DNA of 64,000 nt from the NCBI GenBank assembly GCA_945906305.1, contig CAMDQT010000013.1:1-64000 (forward strand), in the 5' to 3' direction. The stretch comes from Ferrithrix thermotolerans DSM 19514. Lineage in GTDB: Bacteria; Actinomycetota; Acidimicrobiia; Acidimicrobiales; CAIXPF01. Numbering within the stretch: the first letter of the stretch is position 1; each line of letters opens with the position of its first letter. The notes beneath the pieces are model-generated. The model was not told the origin of the DNA and did not search any database. It saw nothing but the letters and a program-made list of their open reading frames with translations. Positions 18,259 through 27,202 of this stretch are shown piece by piece. The translations under genes were made by a program, and so were the position numbers.

Positions 18259-18344
18259 CAGCCCGGTCTGCTCGTTCTCCGCCCGTTCGTCGCGCCGCCC
18301 GCGGCTCGCTCTGATGGGGATCGGTGACCGTGTAAGCTCCTTCA

Positions 18345-18373
18345 TTGACAATTGACAATTGTCAATCTATAGC
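18345..18373 (+). promoter_or_regulatory. sigma70-like promoter with embedded ArsR operator
   Basis: TTGACA (18345-18350), 17-bp spacer, TATAGC (18368-18373); perfect 16-bp palindrome ATTGACAATTGTCAAT (18351-18366) within the spacer. Confidence 0.85.
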
Positions 18374-18384
18374 TGGAGCCCGCC

Positions 18385-18846
18385 ATGTCGCGTGTGCAAC
18401 TCGCCCTCAACGTTTCGGATCTCGACGAAGCCATCACCTTTTACAGCAAGTTGTTCGGGGTCGGTCCGGCGAAGGTGCGCGAGGGCTATGCAAACTTCGC
18501 CGTGGCCGAGCCGCCGCTCAAGCTGGTACTCATCGCCGGCGACGGCGCCCCGGGCACCCTCAACCATCTCGGGGTCGAAGTCGAATCGAGCCACGAGGTG
18601 ACCGCCGCCATCAGCCGGCTGCAAGGCGAAGGCCTCGATACCGACATCGAGAGCGAGACCACCTGCTGCTACGCGGTGCAAGACAAGGTGTGGGTGCACG
18701 GACCCGACAGCGAACCATGGGAGGTCTACACGGTGCTCGCCGACGCCCCCACCATGCGCCTCGAGCCCATGGCTGAAGCGGCGGGCTGCTGCGCCACCGA
18801 CACGTCCGCACCGGTGGCCCTGGCCACCGAAGCCCGCTGCTGCTGA
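18385..18846 (+). CDS. arsI: ArsI/CadI-type VOC protein (C-As lyase-like)
   Basis: MSRVQLALNVSDLDEAITFYSKLFG...PGTLNHLGVEVESS...ETTCCYAVQDKVWVHGPDSEPWEVYTVL; vicinal Cys pair. Confidence 0.88.
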   Translation: MSRVQLALNVSDLDEAITFYSKLFGVGPAKVREGYANFAVAEPPLKLVLIAGDGAPGTLNHLGVEVESSHEVTAAISRLQGEGLDTDIESETTCCYAVQDKVWVHGPDSEPWEVYTVLADAPTMRLEPMAEAAGCCATDTSAPVALATEARCC

Positions 18847-18856
18847 GCCCGACACC

Positions 18857-19939
18857 ATGACGGTACCGGCCGGGGCGACCGCGCCGCTCCCCCGACGGTT
18901 ATCGACGTTGGACCGCCTGCTACCACTGTGGATCGGCGTGGCCATGGCGGTCGGCGTGCTGCTTGGCAACGTTTTCCCCGACCTCGACGAACTGCTCGAC
19001 CGGATCAAGATCGACACCGTCTCGCTGCCCATCGCCCTGGGCCTGCTCGCCATGATGTATCCCGTCCTGGCCAAGGTAAATTTCCGAGCCATCTCGTCGG
19101 TACTCGATGATCGCAGGCCCTTTCTACTCACCCTGTTTCTGAACTGGGTGGTGGGACCGTTGCTGATGTTCGTTCTGGCGTGGGTCCTGTTACCCGATAG
19201 GGCCGATTACCGAACGGGCCTGGTCATCGTTGGTCTGGCGCCGTGCATCGCCATGGTCATCATCTGGATCGACCTCGCCAATGGCAGTAGCGAACTGGCC
19301 ACCGTGTTCGTGGCTATCAACTCGGTCATCCAGACTCTGGGCTTCTCCGCACTCGCCTATTTCTATCTCCGCACCCTGCCGGACTGGCTGGGACTGGACA
19401 CCACGGGCATCGACGTGTCGATGGGTGAGATCGCCAAATCGGTGCTGATCTTCCTCGGGGTACCGCTCGTGGCGGGTTTTCTCACCCGGACGCTGAGTGA
19501 GCGGGCGAAGGGTACTGAGTGGTATGTCACCCGTTTCGTACCCCGCATCGGCCCAGTCGCACTGTATGGGCTGCTGTTCACCATTGTGGTCCTCTTCGCC
19601 TTGCAGGGTGACCGCATCGTCGAGCAGCCCCTCGACGTGGTGCGCATAGCCGCCCCCCTGTTGATCTATTTCGCCGTGATGTGGGCCGTCGCCTTCGTGG
19701 CCTCGGTTCGACTGGGCCTGGTCTACGAGCGGGCGGCAACCGTGTCCTTTACTGCCGCGGGCAACAATTTCGAACTCGCCATTGCGGTATGCATCGCGGT
19801 ATTCGGGGTCACCTCCGGCCAGGCTCTGGCCGGGGTGGTCGGCCCACTCATCGAAGTACCCGCCCTGCTGGGATTGGTCTACGTGGCTCGCTGGGGTAGG
19901 GCACGCTGGTATCCCCGCGAGGTCGATCCAACCGCCTGA
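18857..19939 (+). CDS. ACR3 family arsenite efflux transporter
   Basis: LPLWIGVAMAVGVLLGNVFPDL...NWVVGPLLMFVLAWVLL...TAAGNNFELAIAVCIAVFGVTSGQALAGVVGPLIEVPALLGLVY. Confidence 0.93.
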   Translation: MTVPAGATAPLPRRLSTLDRLLPLWIGVAMAVGVLLGNVFPDLDELLDRIKIDTVSLPIALGLLAMMYPVLAKVNFRAISSVLDDRRPFLLTLFLNWVVGPLLMFVLAWVLLPDRADYRTGLVIVGLAPCIAMVIIWIDLANGSSELATVFVAINSVIQTLGFSALAYFYLRTLPDWLGLDTTGIDVSMGEIAKSVLIFLGVPLVAGFLTRTLSERAKGTEWYVTRFVPRIGPVALYGLLFTIVVLFALQGDRIVEQPLDVVRIAAPLLIYFAVMWAVAFVASVRLGLVYERAATVSFTAAGNNFELAIAVCIAVFGVTSGQALAGVVGPLIEVPALLGLVYVARWGRARWYPREVDPTA

Positions 19940-20019
19940 GGCCACCAGGTGGGGCCGTTCTCGGCCCGGTTCGTTACCATGTCCGCCGCGCCGAGGGACG
20001 GCCGCGGGAAGGAAGGGCC

Positions 20020-21168
20020 ATGCGCCACGAACGCCAGGTCGAGTTGTTGCAACGGGTCGCTGACTCCGGTGAGCACTTCGTCGGCCTCCACGGCTCGCGT
20101 TCGATGATCAACCCGGCGTCCGCCTACACCGACCCCGAACGACATGCCCGCGAGCTCAAGGTGCTCTTCCGTGACGGCCCCACCCTCTTGGGCCTTAGCT
20201 GCGAGATGGCCTCACCGGGTGACTACCTCACCACCACCCTCGACGGGATCCCCCTTGCGGTCATCCGCCAGGCCGACGGGACGCTGCGGGCCATCATCAA
20301 TGCCTGCCGTCACCGCGCCGCACCATTGTTCACCGAGAGGTCGGGATCCACCGGTCGAGCCATCGTGTGCAACTACCACGCCTGGACCTACGACACGGAG
20401 GGCACGCTGCTGGCCCGGCCGTTGTCCGCCGGCGCCTTCGACGATGTCACCAACACCTGCAACCTGCACCATGTGGCGGTGGCAGAAAAGTACGGCCTGA
20501 TCTTCGTGCGGGCTGGATCAAACGAGTCCATCGATGTGGACCAAACCCTCGGCGGAGCCCAGGACGACCTCGAATCTTTCGGCCTGGGGGGATACACCCA
20601 CGTTGAGACCCGCACCAACGAATGGGACATGAACTGGAAGCTGATTCTGGACACTTTCACCGAGAGCTACCACATCCGTACCCTGCACAAGAACAGCCTG
20701 GCGGCGTACTTCAACTCCGATTGCGTCCTCTACGAGGACTTCGGGCGAAACTTCTTGTCAGTTGGTCTGCGCTCCAACGTGCTCGACGAAGTGACCAAGC
20801 CGCAGCAGGACTGGTCGATCTTGCCCTACAGCACCATCCAGTACTTCTTGGTACCCAACGCCCTCGTGGTGCACCAGATCGACCATATCGAGGTCTGGCG
20901 GCTCGAACCGCTTGGGGTCGGGCGAGTCCGCACCCACACCTCACTGTTCGCCCCCGAACCACCCAACGAGCGAGCACGGCAGTACTGGATCAAGAACCTT
21001 GACCTGCTGCTCAAGGTCACCGGCAGCGAAGATTTTCCCACCATGGAGCGGATCTACCGGGCGCTTGCTTCCGGGGCCGTGCCCGAGGTGGTGTACGGGC
21101 GAATCGAGCCGCCGCTGGTCCACTTCCACACCGCCCTGAATGCCGCCCTCGACGCGGCGCAGGCCTGA
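20020..21168 (+). CDS. Rieske non-heme iron ring-hydroxylating oxygenase alpha subunit
   Basis: CRHRAAPL-x-CNYHAWTYDTEG Rieske centre; LDTFTESYHIRTLHK iron-site region. Confidence 0.93.
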   Translation: MRHERQVELLQRVADSGEHFVGLHGSRSMINPASAYTDPERHARELKVLFRDGPTLLGLSCEMASPGDYLTTTLDGIPLAVIRQADGTLRAIINACRHRAAPLFTERSGSTGRAIVCNYHAWTYDTEGTLLARPLSAGAFDDVTNTCNLHHVAVAEKYGLIFVRAGSNESIDVDQTLGGAQDDLESFGLGGYTHVETRTNEWDMNWKLILDTFTESYHIRTLHKNSLAAYFNSDCVLYEDFGRNFLSVGLRSNVLDEVTKPQQDWSILPYSTIQYFLVPNALVVHQIDHIEVWRLEPLGVGRVRTHTSLFAPEPPNERARQYWIKNLDLLLKVTGSEDFPTMERIYRALASGAVPEVVYGRIEPPLVHFHTALNAALDAAQA

Positions 21169-21173
21169 TTCGG

Positions 21174-22213
21174 TGAGCGAGGTCCCGCGCCCAGCAGCAC
21201 CGGGCACGACGATGCGGGCGTGGCGGGTACACGAACTCGGCCACCCCTCCGTATCGCTCCAACTCGAGGCCATTGCCCGTCCGATGCCCGCGGCCGGCCA
21301 GGTGCGTATCACCGTTGAGGCCACCAACGTGAACTTCGCCGACATCCTGATCTGCCAGGGCATCTACCAGGATCGACCTGGCGTGCCTCTCACGCCGGGC
21401 ACGGAGTCTTGCGGCATCATCGACGCCCTCGGCGAGGGGGTCGAGGAGCAGTATCGGTTACAGGTGGGCGACCGGGTGGCGGGCCTCACCGACCTGCGTC
21501 ATGGCGGCTACGCCGAGTGCGCCTTGCTGAAGGCAGCGACCATCCTCGCTGTCCCCGCCGACCTCGAGGCCTGCGACGCGACCGTGCTGTACTCAACCTT
21601 CCAAACCGCCCACGTGGGGTTGTTCCATCGCGGCGGACTTGCGGCGGGTCAGTGGGTTCTCATTCACGGGGCGGCGAGCGGCGTAGGTGCCGCCGCGGTA
21701 CAACTTGCCGTGGCCTGCGGGGCCAGGGTCGCCGCCACCGCGGGCGGCACTGCCAAGGTCGACTATTGCCGCAACCTCGGGGCCGAACTCGTGGTGGACT
21801 CCGCTGGTGAGCAACCGGCCGACGCGCTGTACGCCGCGGTGATGGCCGCCACCGGCGGGGCGGGGGTGGGGGTGGCCTTCGACCCGGTGGGCGGGGCCCT
21901 CGGCGACGTCACCCGACGCTTGATGGCCTGGGAAGGCCGCCTCGTCGTCATCGGATTCGCCTCGGGAACGATCCCCCAGTACCCCGCCAACCATGTCCTG
22001 GTGAAGAACTACGCCGTGTTGGGCATGGCCTGGGCGGACTACCCGCTGCGGCGCCGCCCGATGGTCGAAGCGGCCCACGAGGAAATCCTGCGCTGGCACC
22101 GCGAGGGACGCATCCACACCGATGCCACGGTGGTCAGCCTGGCCGAGGTACCCGCGTCGCTGGCCGCGCTGGAGGCCCGCGCGGTGACCGGTCGCCTAGT
22201 GATGGTGCCCTGA
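21174..22213 (+). CDS. quinone oxidoreductase-like MDR family protein
   Basis: MRAWRVHELGHPSVSLQL...NVNFADILICQGIYQDRPGVPLTPGTESCGII...VLIHGAASGVGAAAVQLAVACGARV; GTG or ATG (21212) start. Confidence 0.9.
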
Positions 22214-22317
22214 GCTCTGCTCGCGTACACGCCGCACACCATGAGGCGGTCACCGCATACGATCACCGGGCCGGCGTGGACAACCGCGACGCGCACGCTC
22301 ACAGCATTGGAGACGTC

Positions 22318-23022
22318 ATGGACATCAAGGGCAAAAAGGCCGTCGTGTTCGGCGGCACCTCGGGCATCGGCCTCGCGGCAAGCGAACAACTCGCGGCGCG
22401 TGGAGCCACCGTGGTCGCCGTGAGCCGGGATCCCTCCAAGGCCACTGCGCTGCCCGCCGGGGTCACCACCATGGCCTGCGACGTGCTGGACCGCGATGGC
22501 GTGGCCGCGGTACTCGCGGCGTGTGCCCCTTACGACATCCTGGTCAGCTCGGCCACCGGCGGAGACCGGGCCATCGGCCGATTCCTCGACATGGACATGG
22601 ACGGCTTCCAGGGCTCCTTCCGCAAAGTGTGGGGCTACGCCAACGTCGTGCGTTTCGGCACCGCGCACCTCAGCGAGGACGGCACCATCGTGCTGGTCAG
22701 CGGTTCACCTGCCCGGCGGATCAAGCCCGGCATGGCCGCGGTCGGCGCGGCCGGGGCGGCCATTGAGTCTCTGGTCCGCTCCGTGGCCCCCGAGATCAAG
22801 CCCCGGCGGATCAACGTCGTTGCCCCCGGCGTCATCGACACCCCAATGAACTCGCTCCAGGGCGACGCCCGACGCGCCGCCTACGAGAAGTCCACCGCAA
22901 ACCATCTGATCCCCAGGGCGGGCACCGCCGACGAGGTAGCGGCCGCAGTGGTGTTCCTCATCGAGAATGAATTCGTCACCGGCACGACCATCGACATCGA
23001 TGGCGGCTGGTTGCAGTCCTGA
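22318..23022 (+). CDS. SDR family oxidoreductase
   Basis: MDIKGKKAVVFGGTSGIGLAASEQLAARGATVVAVSR; C-terminal TGTTIDIDGGWLQS. Confidence 0.88.
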   Translation: MDIKGKKAVVFGGTSGIGLAASEQLAARGATVVAVSRDPSKATALPAGVTTMACDVLDRDGVAAVLAACAPYDILVSSATGGDRAIGRFLDMDMDGFQGSFRKVWGYANVVRFGTAHLSEDGTIVLVSGSPARRIKPGMAAVGAAGAAIESLVRSVAPEIKPRRINVVAPGVIDTPMNSLQGDARRAAYEKSTANHLIPRAGTADEVAAAVVFLIENEFVTGTTIDIDGGWLQS

Positions 23023-23079
23023 GCCGCGGCACGACCCTCGCGGCCGCCAAGCGTGCACCGCGGGGGTGGGGCCGGTCCT

Positions 23080-23646
23080 TCACGCGGCGGGGAAAGGCAG
23101 CGGCGCGCCCTCGGGCAGATCGACCTCGAAGGTGTTCAGCGTCATCGACACCAACGTGTACAGGCCACAGGCATTGATCAGTTCCTGCACGCCGGCTTCG
23201 CCGAACACCTCCACCGTGGCGGCGTAGGTCACGTCGTCGACCCGACGCTGGTCGTGCAACGTGGCACAGAACCGGTAGGCCACCTCGTCACCGTGGTCGG
23301 TGAAGGCGGGCTCGTGGCCAGCCTTCACCGCGGCGATCACGTCGTCGGGTACACCCGCGGCGCGGGCCATCGGCTCGTGGGCGTACCACTCGTACTGGGC
23401 CTGCCACAGCTGTCCGGTAACCAAGATGGCGAGCTCGATATAACGGCGCTCGATGCACGGCTTGAAGCGCAAAGCCCCGCCAAGCTGGAACAACCGCATG
23501 CCGGCAGCCGGGCTGAGCAGCCAGGCGTCGAACGGGCCCCCGATATGGCCGTCGGCGACGTTATTGCGGCCCTCGGCCATGCGGCTGAACACCTCCTGCT
23601 GGGCCTCGGTCATCTCGGCGGTGGTGCGGCGCGACAGTCTGGTCAT
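23080..23646 (-). CDS. carboxymuconolactone decarboxylase / AhpD-like protein
   Basis: PAAGMRLFQLGGALRFKPCIERRYIELAILVTGQLWQAQYEWYAHEPMARAAGVPDDVIAAVKAG. Confidence 0.88.
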   Translation of the reverse strand: MTRLSRRTTAEMTEAQQEVFSRMAEGRNNVADGHIGGPFDAWLLSPAAGMRLFQLGGALRFKPCIERRYIELAILVTGQLWQAQYEWYAHEPMARAAGVPDDVIAAVKAGHEPAFTDHGDEVAYRFCATLHDQRRVDDVTYAATVEVFGEAGVQELINACGLYTLVSMTLNTFEVDLPEGAPLPFPAA

Positions 23647-23736
23647 GGGCGTTGTTCTACTGCGCCCGCATGGTTACCGGCCGGCGATCTCTGCCCGTTG
23701 GTGTCCGTGGGACCCCGGCGGGCGAGGCCCCACGGC

Positions 23737-23912
23737 TCAGGTAAGGACCGTGCGGCCCTGACGAAAGGCCGGATAGCCCCACTCCATCGGCGGCCGGCTC
23801 ATCCCGAAACAGTGGTCTTTCGGGATCAGCTTCTCGGCCGTCACCGGGTCCTTCACCCGGCCGCTGATCTTGTCGGCCAACAAGTCCGATAACCCGTCGT
23901 TCGCGGTGGCTG
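23737..23912 (-). pseudogene. Baeyer-Villiger-type flavin monooxygenase fragment
   Basis: Manual translation ATANDGLSDLLADKISGRVKDPVTAEKLIPKDHCFGMSRPPMEWGYPAFRQGRTVLT*; resembles internal BVMO segment (..KI..IVKDP..AEKLIPKDHPFGTKRP..ETGYYE.FN..NV..). Confidence 0.7.
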
Positions 23913-25175
23913 TCAGGTCGTGGAGCCAGTTGCCGGGGTCTCGCCAAAGGGTCGGTCGGCCCCGTCTCGGGGTTCGGACGGCAGACCAAGTACCCGCTCG
24001 CCCATGGTGTTGCGTTGAATCTCATCGGTGCCGCCCGCGATGGAGATCGACGGGGTGCTCAGCGCGAAGTACTGGAACTGCGGGGAGGCGGCGTGGGTGC
24101 CGGTCAGAGTGCCGTAGGGGCCTTGCACCGCGAGGCCCACCTCGCGCTGAGCCCGGGTGAGGGCGGACACCGTGAGCTTGCTGATGGGGCCTTCCACCCC
24201 GGGCAGCGGACGCGCCCCGGCGCCCGCTCGGGCGCGCAGGTTGGTATAGGTCATGAGCTGGCGTTGGGTGTGCAGTGCGGCGAGCTGCTGACGCACAATC
24301 GGATCGTGAGCCCGGTCGAAACGATCGACGAGGTCATCGAGGATTCGGCCGATCCCACGGCCCGAGGCGTTGGAGGACATGGGACGGCGCAGGTCCGCCA
24401 CCACATCGCCGACCCGAGCGTCGAGTGGCACCTTGCCAAAGGGTCCGCCCTCGTGAGAGGCGGGATTGAACGAGTTGCGTTCATGGGCCAAGAACGTGCG
24501 AGTGACGGCCCAGCCACTCCCCACTGGACCAAGCACGTCGGCCTCGGGCACCCGAGCCTCGTTGAAGAACACCTGGTTGAACTTGGCGTCGCCGGTCATC
24601 TGACGCAACGGCCGGATTTCGACCCCAGGCTGGTCCCGGCGGATCAGGAAGAAGGTCAGACCGGCGTGCTTGGGCACGGTCCAGTCCGTACGGGCCAGCA
24701 GCATGCCAAAATCCACGACGTCGGCCAACGACGTCCAGATCTTCGACCCGGTGATGACCCACTCGTCGCCGTCGCGTTCGGCCCGACAGCGCGCTCCGGC
24801 CAAGTCCGACCCGGCGTCGGGCTCGGAGAGCATCTGACAGGTCGTCCAGCCTTGCACGGTCATGGCCCAGAGATACCGTGCGGTCTGTTCCTCGGTGCCA
24901 TGGTCGAACAACAGGTGGGCGAGCAACGACGGGCCGATGCCCGAAGGCGGCCCCAGCGCACCGACCCGACGCCGTTCCTCCCGCACCACCTTGGCCAACG
25001 GGGTCGGTAGGCCACGGCCCCACCAGTTCTCGGGCCAACTTGGATAGGCCCAACGGTCCGTCATCATCCGCAGGAACCATTCCCCCACCGTGAGATCGGG
25101 ATCCCAGTTGGCCTCGTACCACGCTCGGGCCTGCTCGCGCAGCGTCGATTCATCTCTGCCATCAGACACCGGCAC
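23913..25175 (-). CDS. acyl-CoA dehydrogenase
   Basis: TCQMLSEPDAGSDLAGARCRAERDGDEWVITGSKIWTSLADVVDFGMLLARTDWTVPKHAGLTFFLI...GGTDEIQRNTMGERVLGLP. Confidence 0.95.
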   Translation of the reverse strand: MPVSDGRDESTLREQARAWYEANWDPDLTVGEWFLRMMTDRWAYPSWPENWWGRGLPTPLAKVVREERRRVGALGPPSGIGPSLLAHLLFDHGTEEQTARYLWAMTVQGWTTCQMLSEPDAGSDLAGARCRAERDGDEWVITGSKIWTSLADVVDFGMLLARTDWTVPKHAGLTFFLIRRDQPGVEIRPLRQMTGDAKFNQVFFNEARVPEADVLGPVGSGWAVTRTFLAHERNSFNPASHEGGPFGKVPLDARVGDVVADLRRPMSSNASGRGIGRILDDLVDRFDRAHDPIVRQQLAALHTQRQLMTYTNLRARAGAGARPLPGVEGPISKLTVSALTRAQREVGLAVQGPYGTLTGTHAASPQFQYFALSTPSISIAGGTDEIQRNTMGERVLGLPSEPRDGADRPFGETPATGSTT

Positions 25176-25180
25176 TCCCC

Positions 25181-26335
25181 TCAGGACATTGCCGGCGGGC
25201 CGGCACTAGGAACGGATGGGGCACTAGCCGACGAGCGCCGGGCGTTCAACTCGTTGCGGCGGCCTTCGGCGTAGCGGTCCACGAAGCGATGCCCGCCCGA
25301 CCCGGCGACCGCGGCCACCGACGCGGTGCTAGCACGCCACGCGGCGACGAGGCGATCTTCCCACTCGTAGTCGAAGGGGTCCTGCAAGCCGCGTTCCTCC
25401 CGACCGCCGGCCAGCGGCGGGTTGGCCGCCAGCCAATGCGCCGTGCGGGCGTACGCCTCCACCGCGGGGACCACATCGCGGTAGCCGACGTCGGCTCGGA
25501 TGGCCTCGATACCGGTGACGCGGTGATTGGTCCACGACGTCGCCAGCAGCCCCCTGGTGTGCGGGGCTAATGCCAGGGGCATGCCCACCAGCTCCCATTC
25601 ATGGTCCAGCGCGGCGGCGATCACCTCGGTGATCTGGCTCAGGGTCAGCGTATGTTCGTCGCCCACGTTGTAGGCCCGACCGGCGGAGGCGTCGGGCCTA
25701 TCCACACAGCACAACAAGGCATGCGCCGCATTCTCTCCATACGCTGCGGTACGTAGGCTGAGACCGGCGTCGGGCAGCACGATTGTACGGCGGCCGTCGA
25801 GGATACGGCGCACGATGAGCCACTCCCGGGGCAACAGCTGACCGGGACCGTAGATCAACGGGTAGCGCAAGTGGGTGGCCGTCGGATGGTGCTCGAAGAC
25901 CACCGCCTCGCTCTCGAGGATCTTGATGACCTTGCCGACTTCGTCGCCCTCGATCTTGATCCCGTCCTCCCGTGTCGGCAGCGGCATGCCCATCGGGAAG
26001 AGCGTGTCGGGCCGAGCGAAGCCTCGATAGACCGGTACACCACCGACGGAGACGAAACGTTCGCAACGGCCCTGGAGTACTCGGGCCAGCATCCGCAGCC
26101 GCCCGTACATGGCCACCACGAGCTCAAAGTTGCGTGGGCCGAGGGCCTCCAGTACCGCGACCTCGTCGAAGGGGTCGGTATGGACATGTTCGAGCCCGGC
26201 GGGGATGGTGTCCACCTCATGGTTGCCGGTATGCAGGATCGTCACCTCGTAGCCCCGCTCGACCAGCCCGTTCACCACATACGGACCAGTTGGGCCGGTC
26301 CCGCCAATCACCAATGCTCGTTGCGTTTCTTTCAC
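25181..26335 (-). CDS. NAD-dependent epimerase/dehydratase (atypical SDR)
   Basis: QRALVIGGTGPTGPYVVNGLVERGYEVTILHTG; RYPLIYGPGQ; YNVGDEHTLTLSQ. Confidence 0.88.
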   Translation of the reverse strand: MKETQRALVIGGTGPTGPYVVNGLVERGYEVTILHTGNHEVDTIPAGLEHVHTDPFDEVAVLEALGPRNFELVVAMYGRLRMLARVLQGRCERFVSVGGVPVYRGFARPDTLFPMGMPLPTREDGIKIEGDEVGKVIKILESEAVVFEHHPTATHLRYPLIYGPGQLLPREWLIVRRILDGRRTIVLPDAGLSLRTAAYGENAAHALLCCVDRPDASAGRAYNVGDEHTLTLSQITEVIAAALDHEWELVGMPLALAPHTRGLLATSWTNHRVTGIEAIRADVGYRDVVPAVEAYARTAHWLAANPPLAGGREERGLQDPFDYEWEDRLVAAWRASTASVAAVAGSGGHRFVDRYAEGRRNELNARRSSASAPSVPSAGPPAMS

Positions 26336-26452
26336 CGGTGGCCCCCTGTACGAGTCGCGCCGCAACCTAGTTCTAGCGGAGTCCCCTGCGGTGCCCCGAG
26401 CTTCGGGCGGAGGGCTAAAGTGCGCGCTCGCGCCCGCTCAGAGGAGAAGCCC

Positions 26453-27202
26453 ATGTCGGTACGGATCAGGCTCATGACCTGCGGTTGGCTCGAAACCAGT
26501 TTGGGGATGCTCTTCGCCGGTGGCGAGGGCCGAATCCGACTGCCCATCCCCAGCGTCCTGATCGAACATCCCCAGGGCATCGCAGTTTTCGACACCGGCC
26601 TGCACGCTGATCTGGCCCATGACACCTCCAGGCTGCGCAGCTCCCAGGAACTGTTCGAGGTGCACATGGTGAGCGAGGACGCACTCGCGGCGCAGCTTCA
26701 GCGCCTCGAGGTCGACCCTGCCTCGGTCAACTTTGTGATCAACTCGCACCTGCACTTCGACCACTGCGGCGGCAACGTGGCCTTGCCCAATGCCACCTTG
26801 GTGATACAGCAACCCGAATGGCAGGCCGGACACCTCGACAAGCTGATCGCGCACGACGTGTACAGCCCGGCCGATTTCGACTTCGGCCAGCCGGTGCAGC
26901 TACTCCAGGGCGAGCACGACGTGTTCGGCGACGGGTCGGTGCGTTGTGTGCCCACCTACGGGCACACCGCGGGCCACCAGTCCCTCGTGGTCCGTACCGA
27001 GCACACCGAATACGTGTTCTGTGCTGACACCTGCTACTTCAAGGCCACCCTCGAACAGGGCGTGCTGCCATCGTTCGGCTACGACCTCGCCGCGCAGGCG
27101 ACGGTGCTGGACCGGCTACGGGCCATGCAGGCCGCGGGGGCCACGCTTATCTTCGGCCACGATCGGGACCAGTGGCCGGCCTTGGGCACGGAGCTGCACT
27201 GA
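26453..27202 (+). CDS. metallo-beta-lactamase-fold hydrolase (AHL-lactonase-like)
   Basis: FVINSHLHFDHCGGN (HxHxDH), YGHTAGHQS; RBS GAGGAG upstream. Confidence 0.88.
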   Translation: MSVRIRLMTCGWLETSLGMLFAGGEGRIRLPIPSVLIEHPQGIAVFDTGLHADLAHDTSRLRSSQELFEVHMVSEDALAAQLQRLEVDPASVNFVINSHLHFDHCGGNVALPNATLVIQQPEWQAGHLDKLIAHDVYSPADFDFGQPVQLLQGEHDVFGDGSVRCVPTYGHTAGHQSLVVRTEHTEYVFCADTCYFKATLEQGVLPSFGYDLAAQATVLDRLRAMQAAGATLIFGHDRDQWPALGTELH

